Assembly (NCBI GenBank): GCA_965213845.1
Contig: CBDCAI010000003.1
Coordinates: 248,001-312,000, forward strand
Length of the DNA: 64,000 bases
Origin: JBBROS01 sp965213845
GTDB lineage: Bacteria > Pseudomonadota > Alphaproteobacteria > Acetobacterales > Acetobacteraceae
Direction: 5' to 3'
A program made the translations under genes and the position numbers. The notes beneath the pieces are model-generated. The model did not search any database, was not told the DNA's origin, and saw only the letters and a list, made by a program, of their open reading frames with translations. Positions 57,828 to 64,000 of the stretch are shown piece by piece; within the stretch, counting starts at the first letter, position 1; each line of letters begins with the position of its first letter.

Positions 57828-58012
57828 ACTGGCATCCGGAGGCGCGGGCGTGCGGTCCGGATGTCCAGTCCAGGGATGTGCTGCTTCGGGGCAGTCTCTG
57901 GGACGTGATGGACTGAGGCGCGCCCCATTCAAGGTTCATCGCAACTGTTTGGCTCGATGTGTCGTATAAGACACGTCAAACCCGTCGATGCGATGAATGT
58001 GAGGGCCTCTAG

Positions 58013-58903
58013 ATGGTCGCAGCCGTAGTCAACGTCGCCCCCGAGGGCAACCTCTCCCGCTACCTGCAGGAGATCCGTAAGTTTCCGATGCTCGCTCCCG
58101 AGGAGGAGCTGGCGCTGTCCCGCCGCTGGCGCGATGCCGAGGATCAGTCGGCCGCCCATAAGCTCGTCACCTCGCACCTCCGCCTCGTCGCCAAGATCGC
58201 GATGGGCTATCGCGGCTACGGCCTGCCGGTCGGCGAGCTGATCAGCGAGGGCAATGTCGGCATGATGCAGGCCGTCAAGCGTTTCGACCCGGACCGTGGT
58301 TTCCGCCTGGCGACCTACGCCATGTGGTGGATCCGCGCCGCCATCCAGGAGTACATCCTGCACAGCTGGTCGCTCGTGAAGATGGGCACCACCGCCGCGC
58401 AGAAGAAGCTGTTTTTCAACCTGCGCCGCCTCAAGGGACAGATGCAGGCGATCGAGGACGGCGACCTGCAGCCCGAGCAGGTGGCCAAGATCGCCCGCAT
58501 GCTCGACGTGCCGGAGCAGGACGTCGTCAGCATGAACCGGCGCCTTGCCGCGCCCGACAACAGCCTGAACGCCCCCGTCCGCGCCGACAGCGAGGGCGAG
58601 TGGCAGGACTGGCTGGTCGACGACGGCGAAAGCCAGGAGACGGTGTTGGCCGACCAGCAGGAGATGTCCGGCCGCAAGGCGCTCCTGACCGGCGCCTTGA
58701 AGACCCTGAACGAGCGGGAGCGGCACATCCTTATCGAGCGCCGCCTGAAGGACAACCCGACGACGCTCGAGGAACTGAGCCAGCAGTACAACATCTCCCG
58801 CGAGCGCGTCCGCCAGATCGAGGTGCGCGCGTTCGAGAAGCTGCAGAAGGCGATGAAGACGCAGATCGCCGAGCGCCGCCAGGCCGTCCAGCAGGCCGCC
58901 TGA
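58013..58903 (+). CDS. rpoH: RNA polymerase heat-shock sigma factor RpoH
   Basis: A 296-residue sigma-32. Region 1.2/2 shows NLSRYLQEIRKFPMLAPEEE, the core-binding SHLRLVAKIAMGYRGYGLPVGELISEGNVGMMQAVKRFDP and the DNA-opening FRLATYAMWWIRAAIQEYIL (in parts). The RpoH box QKKLFFNLRR, specific to heat-shock sigma factors, is at about residue 131. Region 4.2 ends with EELSQQYNISRERVRQIEVRAFEKL. It directs transcription of chaperone and protease genes after heat shock. GAGGG lies seven bases before the ATG. A GC-rich hairpin follows the stop codon. Confidence 0.97.
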   Translation: MVAAVVNVAPEGNLSRYLQEIRKFPMLAPEEELALSRRWRDAEDQSAAHKLVTSHLRLVAKIAMGYRGYGLPVGELISEGNVGMMQAVKRFDPDRGFRLATYAMWWIRAAIQEYILHSWSLVKMGTTAAQKKLFFNLRRLKGQMQAIEDGDLQPEQVAKIARMLDVPEQDVVSMNRRLAAPDNSLNAPVRADSEGEWQDWLVDDGESQETVLADQQEMSGRKALLTGALKTLNERERHILIERRLKDNPTTLEELSQQYNISRERVRQIEVRAFEKLQKAMKTQIAERRQAVQQAA

Positions 58904-58909
58904 CACGGA

Positions 58910-58935
58910 GGCGGCGGCCCATTCAGGCCGCCGCC
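58910..58935. terminator. GC-rich bidirectional hairpin between rpoH and the convergent gene
   Basis: GGCGGCGGCC (58910-58919) and GGCCGCCGCC (58926-58935) form a perfect ten-base stem with a six-base loop. It lies seven bases after the rpoH stop and eight before the stop of the opposing binding-protein gene. No T-run follows on either side, so it is either a Rho-assisted terminator or an mRNA-stabilising end. Confidence 0.65.
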
Positions 58936-58942
58936 CCGCGCC

Positions 58943-60217
58943 CTACCCGCGGTGCACCAAAGCCTTGCCCGGCGACGGCGGCTCGATCACGCTCGATCCG
59001 TCGTAACGGATGAACTCCGCAACCTCGATGTCGGGCCGCGCATAGTCGATCATGTCCATCGTCGGCTCCGCGGTCGACGCCTTGATCCGCACGAAGTTGA
59101 CGTCGCAGATCGCCTGATGATCTTCGGGGCGGAACGTGATCCTGCCCTTGGCCGTGTCGATCGTGAGGCCGCTCAACCCGCCGATGACGGACGCGCTGTC
59201 GGTCGCCTTCCCCTTGCCGATGGCCGCGGCATACGCATAGACGGCCGAGTGCCCGGCGCTCAGCAGCCCCATCGGCAGCGCGTTCCCCGTTCGCCGGAGG
59301 TTGTCGTCGTACAGCTGCCGGCTCATCGGCAGGCTCGCATACCCGCCGTAATACCAGTTCATCGCCAGCCAAAGATGCTCCGGCGTGCTGCTGCCCAGCT
59401 CCAGCGGGACCAGGAACTCGTTGAACGAGTCGGCCAGCACCTTCACCTGCTTGAAGAACCCGCTTCGCTTCGCCTGCTGATAGAAGCTGATGGCGTCGTC
59501 GCCATAGACCGCGATGAACAGGCCCTCGGCGCCCTTCTTCCGCAACGCCGCAATCTGCGCGTGGAAGTCCGTCTCCCCGAACCGCGCCAGGACCGGCGTG
59601 TCCAGCACCGGCTCCTGCTTGGCGATGGCCGGGTAGGCCTCCAGCAGCCCGTCGCGAAACGCCGCCCAGGATGACCGGCCATACTCGCTGTCCGGCAGGA
59701 TCGATCCCCAGCGCAGCACCTCGGGATACCGTTCCGCCAGCAGCCGCGCCTGCGCCCGGTTGCGCATGTAGGTCTGATCCGTGACCCGGAAGTAGTGCGG
59801 GTTAAACGCCTCGTGGGTCAGCTTGTCCGATTGTGCGGAACACGTGATCAACACGCTGTTCAGAGGCTCCAGCCGCGCCGTCACCGCAAGCGCCAGGTCG
59901 CTCGTCACGCAGCCGCACAGGAGATTGATGCCGGCCTGCGCCATCTCGTTCGCCAACTCGACCGCCCGCTCGGGGTCGGCATGCGCATTCCCCTCGACGA
60001 TCTCGAGTGGGCGGCCCAGCACACCGCCCGTCGCGTTGATCTGATCGGCCGCGATTAGCGCCCCCGTCAGGATGGGCCGTCCCAGAACCTCCTGCGGGCC
60101 GCTCAGCGCCGTGATGCAGCCGATCCGGATCGGTGCAGAACCCGATTGGGCACGGGCCGGCAGACAGGCCAGCGAGGCTGCCGCCCCCAGCAGTGAACGC
60201 CTGGCGATCGATCCCAT
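58943..60217 (-). CDS. branched-chain-type (Peripla_BP_6) solute-binding protein, orphan
   Basis: A 424-residue exported binding protein. A twin-arginine-like signal (ARRSLLGAAASLACLPARAQ) precedes IRIGCITALSGPQEVLGRPI and LADQINATGGVLGRPLEIV-type sequence; the FmdD/AmiC-like subgroup of urea or amide binders shows similar LCGCVTSDLALAV and GSILPDSEYGRSSWAAFRDGL. No transporter subunits are adjacent. The ATG at 60217 has GGAAGG four bases upstream. Its operon status is single; 113 bases separate it from pmbA's end, without a recognisable gene. Confidence 0.88.
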   Translation of the reverse strand: MGSIARRSLLGAAASLACLPARAQSGSAPIRIGCITALSGPQEVLGRPILTGALIAADQINATGGVLGRPLEIVEGNAHADPERAVELANEMAQAGINLLCGCVTSDLALAVTARLEPLNSVLITCSAQSDKLTHEAFNPHYFRVTDQTYMRNRAQARLLAERYPEVLRWGSILPDSEYGRSSWAAFRDGLLEAYPAIAKQEPVLDTPVLARFGETDFHAQIAALRKKGAEGLFIAVYGDDAISFYQQAKRSGFFKQVKVLADSFNEFLVPLELGSSTPEHLWLAMNWYYGGYASLPMSRQLYDDNLRRTGNALPMGLLSAGHSAVYAYAAAIGKGKATDSASVIGGLSGLTIDTAKGRITFRPEDHQAICDVNFVRIKASTAEPTMDMIDYARPDIEVAEFIRYDGSSVIEPPSPGKALVHRG

Positions 60218-60330
60218 CCCACCTTCCCGACACACTCGTGGTGCGGTGCAGCATGCGGCGGAGAAAACGAGGATGCAACGATTAAACCAGGAGTGTATCC
60301 GCCATCACGAAAGCCTGAACACGGGGCGCG

Positions 60331-61659
60331 CTAAGCCCCGGCCAGCGTCATCCCGTCGATTCGCACCGTGGGAGAATCCGTCCCACGCCGGAACCGGAGA
60401 TCGTTCGCCGGCACCATCGCCTTGAACATCTCGGGCAAGGTCCAGGCGATCGTGATCTCGGCCACAGGCTCGGCCAGCGCCCCGTCGCGGATCATGAACC
60501 CCGAGGCGCCCCGGCTGTAGTCGCCCGTCAGCCCGTTGATCGCCGAGCCCATCATCTCCGTGATGTATAGCCCCTCCTTGATGTCCGACATCAGCTCCGT
60601 CGGCGTCATCGTCCCCGGTTCCAGCCACAGGTTGCTCGGCGCCGGACCCGGCGGACTGCCTGTGCCCCGCGCCGCATGCCCCGTCGTGCGCAACCCGAGC
60701 TGGCGCGCGCTCCGGCTGTCCAGCAACCAGGTCGTCAGCACCCCATCCTCGACGATCGCCCGCGCGCGGGTCGGCACACCCTCGCCGTCGAACGGCCGCG
60801 ACCGCAGCCCCCGCACCCGGCGGGGATCGTCGCGCACCACGATCCCCTTGCCGAACACCGCCTGCCCCAGCCGATCCTTCAGGAAACTCGTGCCCCGCGC
60901 GATCCCCGCACCGTTGATCGCGCCCATCAGATGGCCCAACAGGCTGCTCGACACCCGGGGATCGTAGATGACCGGGATGCGCGCCGTCCGCGGCCGGGTC
61001 GGGTTCATCCGCGCCAGCGCCCGCTCCGCCGCCGACCGCCCAATCGCCACGGGGTCCTCGAGGTCGGTCAGGTGAACGGTCGACGAATAGTCGTAGTCCC
61101 GCTGCATTCCCGTCCCGGTCCCGGCCAGCGCCGTCGCGGACACCGAATGGTTCGTGCGCGCATACCGGCCCCCGAACCCCGCCGACGTCACCAGCACGAT
61201 CTCCGTCCGCCCATAACCGGCCTCCGCCCCTTCGGAGTTCGTGATCCCGGCCACCGCCAGCGCCGCCTCCTCGGCCGCACTCGCCCGCGCGACCAGCGCA
61301 TCCGCCGAGGGCTCCTGCGCGTCCTCCGTGTCCAGGCCCGGCACCTCGACCATCGCCGCCTCGTCCGCCAGGCCGCCGAACGGGTCTTCCGGCACCACCC
61401 GCGCCATCGCCACCGCCCGCTCCGCCAGCGCCGCGAACCCCGCAGGGTCCACCGTCGTCGACGACACGATCGCAGCACGCTTGCCCACGAACACCCGCAG
61501 ACCGAGGTCGCGGCTTTCCGACCGCTCCAGCTGCTCCGTCCGCCCCAGCCGGCGCTGCACCGAAATCGACGTGCTCCCCACCAGCACCGCGTCCGCCGCA
61601 TCCGCCCCCGCCGCCTTCGCCCGCGCCAACAGCCCGTGCATCAGCTCGAGGTCGCTCAT
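60331..61659 (-). CDS. pmbA: TldD/PmbA family metalloprotease-type protein (PmbA/TldE)
   Basis: A 442-residue PmbA/TldE protein. Three-part structure is visible: N-terminal domain (RSESRDLGLRVFVGKRAAIVSSTTVD), a middle beta domain, and the conserved C-terminal core (VIYDPRVSSSLLGHLMGAINGAGIARG, SFLKDRLGQAVF, LRTTGHAARG, NLWLEPG, GLYITEMMGSAINGLTGDYSRGASGF in parts). With TldD it forms a heterodimeric peptidase that degrades antitoxin and RiPP leader peptides; TldE lacks the metal-binding site. The ATG overlaps the stop of the M16 peptidase by four bases. No tldD gene lies in the window. Confidence 0.92.
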   Translation of the reverse strand: MSDLELMHGLLARAKAAGADAADAVLVGSTSISVQRRLGRTEQLERSESRDLGLRVFVGKRAAIVSSTTVDPAGFAALAERAVAMARVVPEDPFGGLADEAAMVEVPGLDTEDAQEPSADALVARASAAEEAALAVAGITNSEGAEAGYGRTEIVLVTSAGFGGRYARTNHSVSATALAGTGTGMQRDYDYSSTVHLTDLEDPVAIGRSAAERALARMNPTRPRTARIPVIYDPRVSSSLLGHLMGAINGAGIARGTSFLKDRLGQAVFGKGIVVRDDPRRVRGLRSRPFDGEGVPTRARAIVEDGVLTTWLLDSRSARQLGLRTTGHAARGTGSPPGPAPSNLWLEPGTMTPTELMSDIKEGLYITEMMGSAINGLTGDYSRGASGFMIRDGALAEPVAEITIAWTLPEMFKAMVPANDLRFRRGTDSPTVRIDGMTLAGA

Positions 61660-62978
61660 GCCGCGAGCCGCTCGATGATGGCGCCCAGCCCCGGCACGTG
61701 CTCCGCAGGCCCCACCGCGGCCAGCGTCGGCGCGCCCCGGAAGATGCGGCGCGCCGCGCGCTGCACCGCCTCGACGTCCACCGCCATCAGCTTGGCCACC
61801 GTCTCGGCCGTCGGGATGATCCGTCCGAACACCTGCAGCTGCCGCGCCAGCTGCTCGCACCGGCTTCCGGTGCTCTCCAGCGACATCAGCAGGTTCGCCT
61901 TCACCTGGGCGCGCGCCCGGTGCAGCTCCTCCTGGCTGATCTCGGCCTGCACCTTCCGCAGCTCCTGCAGCGTCACCGGCATCAGCTCCTTCGCCTCGTC
62001 CTCCCCGGTGCCGGCATAGATGCCGAACAGGCCGGTATCCAGGAACGGCGCGGTGAACGAGTAGATCGAGTAGACCAGCCCCCGCTTCTCCCGGATTTCC
62101 TGGAACAGGCGGCTCGACATGCCGCCGCCGAGCAGCGTGCTCAACAGCAGCGCCGGGTAGTAGTCGGTGTCGCCGTACGGCACGGAGGGGAAGCCCAGCA
62201 CGATGTGTACCTGGTCCAGGTCACGGTCCTCGCGGAACTCCCCACCCTGGTACAGCCCCGGCTCGAACGCGGGAGGCCGCTCGCTCGGCAGGTCCGCGAA
62301 GTGCGTCCGCACCAGACCCACCACCGTCTCGTGCTGCAGGTTCCCCGCCGCGGCGACCACCACGTTCGACCCGGCGTAATGCCGATGCATGTACTGCGTC
62401 AGCTGCCCCCGCTCCATCGTCTTGATCCCGTCCTCCGTCCCCAGCGTCGGCCGCCCCATCGGCTGGCTCGGGAACGCCGTCTCCTGGAAGCGGTCGAAGA
62501 TGATGTCGTCCGGTGTGTCGTTCGCCTGGCCGATCTCCTGCAGGATCACCCCCCGCTCCCGCTCCAGCTCCTCGGGCGCGAAGGTGCTGTGCGTCAGGAT
62601 GTCGCCGATGATATCGGCCCCCAGCGGCAGATCCTCCTTCAGCAGCTTCACGTAATACGCCGTCTGCTCCCGCGCGGTGTAGGCGTTGATGTGCCCGCCC
62701 ACGTTCTCGATCTCCTCCGCGATCGCCGAGGCGGACCGGCGTTCCGTCCCCTTGAACGCCATATGCTCCAGGAAGTGCGAGGCCCCGTTCTCCGCCGCCG
62801 TCTCGTTGCGCGTCCCGCTCGCGACATAGGCGCCGAGCGACACCGTCTCGACCCGGTCCATCGTCTCCGTGACGACCATCAGGCCGGACGGCAGCGTCGT
62901 CACCCGCACGGCCCCATACTGGACCGTCCCCTCGGTGGCACCCGTCTCGGCGGTCCGGTTCTCTGCGGCAACGGTCAT
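61656..62978 (-). CDS. M16 family zinc metallopeptidase (processing-peptidase-like)
   Basis: A 440-residue M16 peptidase. The inverted zinc motif H-x-x-E-H is in ASHFLEHMAFKGTERRSA at about residue 68, and the third ligand Glu is expected in the following helix (EELERERGVILQEIGQANDTPDD). The C-terminal inactive half contains LLSTLLGGGMSSRLFQEIREKRGLVYS, typical of mitochondrial-processing-peptidase beta homologues. No signal peptide is evident, so it is likely cytoplasmic or secreted without a classical leader. It overlaps thrC and pmbA by four bases on either side, a coupled three-gene unit conserved in Rhodospirillales. Confidence 0.94.
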   Translation of the reverse strand: MTVAAENRTAETGATEGTVQYGAVRVTTLPSGLMVVTETMDRVETVSLGAYVASGTRNETAAENGASHFLEHMAFKGTERRSASAIAEEIENVGGHINAYTAREQTAYYVKLLKEDLPLGADIIGDILTHSTFAPEELERERGVILQEIGQANDTPDDIIFDRFQETAFPSQPMGRPTLGTEDGIKTMERGQLTQYMHRHYAGSNVVVAAAGNLQHETVVGLVRTHFADLPSERPPAFEPGLYQGGEFREDRDLDQVHIVLGFPSVPYGDTDYYPALLLSTLLGGGMSSRLFQEIREKRGLVYSIYSFTAPFLDTGLFGIYAGTGEDEAKELMPVTLQELRKVQAEISQEELHRARAQVKANLLMSLESTGSRCEQLARQLQVFGRIIPTAETVAKLMAVDVEAVQRAARRIFRGAPTLAAVGPAEHVPGLGAIIERLAA

Positions 62979-64000
62979 GCGGCGTTCCTCGAGCTGAAGG
63001 CGCGGACCCGGGCCTGAATGGCATGCAGGTCGCGGGGCGCCGTGGTGAAGTGTTCGTCACGCTCATATAGGTCGGCCAGGCGCGGCGGCAGAGGGGGCCG
63101 CAGCCCCGTCGCCTGTTCCATCGCGTCCGGGAACTTCGCCGGGTGCGCCGTCGCGGCGGCGATCGTCGGCACGTGCGGGCAAGGGTCCGCCCGCGCCGCA
63201 GCGATCCCAATCGCCGTATGCGGGTCCGCGAGGTAGCCCTGCGCGAACAGCCGCCGGATCTCGGCCGTGGTGCCCGCATCGTCCAGCCGGAAGCCATGGA
63301 ACAACGTCCGCGCCCGGTGCCAGGCACTCTCCGGCACCTCCATCGAGCCTGTCGCGCGGAAGCGCAGCATCGTCTCGGCCGTCGCGACCGGGTTCCGGTC
63401 CAGCAGCTCGAACAGCAGGCGCTCGAAGTTGCTGCTCACCTGAATATCCATGCTCGGCGACAGGCTCGGCTCCACCGCAGCCATCCGCATGTCGTTGGAC
63501 GCAAGGAACCGCGCCAGGATGTCGTTGCGGTTGCTGCCGACGATCAGCCGCGCGATCGGCACCCCCATCCGGCGGGCCGACCAGGCGGCCAGCACGTTGC
63601 CGAAGTTGCCGGTCGGCACGCTGAACGCCACCTCCCGGTCCGGGCAGCCCAGCGCCAGCGCCGAGGCCACGTAATAGGGGATCTGGGCCGCCACCCGCGC
63701 CCAGTTGATGCTGTTCACCGCCGAAAGGTTCAGCGCCTGCCGGAACGGCGCATCGGCGAACATCGCCTTCACCAGGTCCTGGCAGTCGTCGAACGTGCCC
63801 TCCACCGCGATGTTGGCGATGTTGGGGCTGTCCACCGTCGTCATCTGCCGCCGCTGCACCTCGCTGGTGCGGCCCAGCGGATGCAGGATCACCACATCCA
63901 GCTGCGCGCGGTCGCGGAACGCCTCGATGGCCGCCGACCCCGTGTCGCCCGACGTCGCCGCCACGATCGTCACCCGCCGCCCCTGCCCGGCCAGCACATG
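62975..64000 (-). CDS. thrC: threonine synthase, C-terminal part (5' end beyond window)
   Basis: The minus-strand frame is open to the window edge and gives the last 341 residues of threonine synthase. The PLP-phosphate-binding TIVAATSGDTGSAAIEAF, the SEVQRRQMTTV strand, NIANIAVEGTFDDCQDLVK, and AVNSINWARVAAQIPYYV are characteristic of the ThrC class with the long insert. GNFGNVLAAW and MDIQVSSNFERLLFEL follow. The N-terminal segment with the PLP lysine lies outside. It catalyses the last step of threonine synthesis from O-phosphohomoserine. Its stop overlaps the start of the M16 peptidase gene by four bases. Confidence 0.95.
   Translation of the reverse strand, partial: HVLAGQGRRVTIVAATSGDTGSAAIEAFRDRAQLDVVILHPLGRTSEVQRRQMTTVDSPNIANIAVEGTFDDCQDLVKAMFADAPFRQALNLSAVNSINWARVAAQIPYYVASALALGCPDREVAFSVPTGNFGNVLAAWSARRMGVPIARLIVGSNRNDILARFLASNDMRMAAVEPSLSPSMDIQVSSNFERLLFELLDRNPVATAETMLRFRATGSMEVPESAWHRARTLFHGFRLDDAGTTAEIRRLFAQGYLADPHTAIGIAAARADPCPHVPTIAAATAHPAKFPDAMEQATGLRPPLPPRLADLYERDEHFTTAPRDLHAIQARVRAFSSRNAA

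Noticed and set aside
1..64000. CRISPR array, prophage, insertion sequence or toxin-antitoxin locus
   Set aside because: No regularly spaced repeats, transposase, integrase or phage structural motifs were seen among the readable frames.

Overview
The window is about 70% G+C, tightly packed, and reads as chromosomal DNA of an alphaproteobacterium, most likely Acetobacteraceae/Rhodospirillales. The evidence is the flagellin-flbT-flaF block, the rluD-rpoH and thrC-M16 peptidase-pmbA neighbourhoods, giant glycosyltransferases carrying HPLFD/NPDVAASG repeats, and many solitary periplasmic binding proteins. No insertion sequence, phage gene, CRISPR array or rRNA was seen; one tRNA-Glu(CTC) is present.

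Region 1 (1-12.2 kb) is housekeeping: a TctC-like binding protein, flagellin with its regulators FlbT and FlaF, mutY back to back with a DciA-like gene, a DsbA-like gene and smc, moaA with a small DUF3553 gene and a D-threonine-aldolase-type enzyme, and a 2-hydroxyacid dehydrogenase. Region 2 (12.2-22.3 kb) is a surface polysaccharide block on the minus strand: two very large multidomain glycosyltransferases, galU, a phosphomannomutase/phosphoglucomutase and probably an alpha/beta hydrolase. Region 3 (22.4-36.1 kb) is mixed: small lipoproteins, a membrane protein/winged-helix regulator/UppS-like module, an FAD oxidoreductase, a gentisate-type ring-cleavage pair, a LysR/aldo-keto reductase pair, a DJ-1/PfpI protein, a peptide-type binding protein and a chemoreceptor.

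Region 4 (37-56 kb) is the most interesting part. A sigma-54 enhancer-binding protein (PAS-AAA-Fis) is encoded next to two divergent transcription units, an NitT/TauT-type ABC transporter plus SDR and a beta-hydroxyacid dehydrogenase plus MmgE/PrpD. Further along lies an eleven-gene, almost fully overlapping minus-strand operon for CoA-dependent catabolism: binding protein, CoA-transferase, MenB/BadI-like crotonase, acyl-CoA ligase, enoyl-CoA hydratase, SDR, acyl-CoA dehydrogenase, a 3-hydroxyacyl-CoA dehydrogenase split in two genes, a second CoA-transferase and a small barrel protein. All three operons have good sigma-54 -24/-12 promoters. Upstream of them, and of the regulator's own gene, lie five copies of the dyad TGTC-N9-GACA, in pairs spaced 32-33 bp where an operon is served. 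I infer one regulon that takes up and degrades a carboxylic acid; the enzyme set resembles the cyclohexanecarboxylate (ali/bad) route, but the substrate is not proven.

Region 5 (56-64 kb) returns to housekeeping: tRNA-Glu, a DUF2256 gene, a small membrane protein, an RluD-type pseudouridine synthase, rpoH, a branched-chain-type binding protein, pmbA, an M16 peptidase and the C-terminal part of thrC, which runs off the window.
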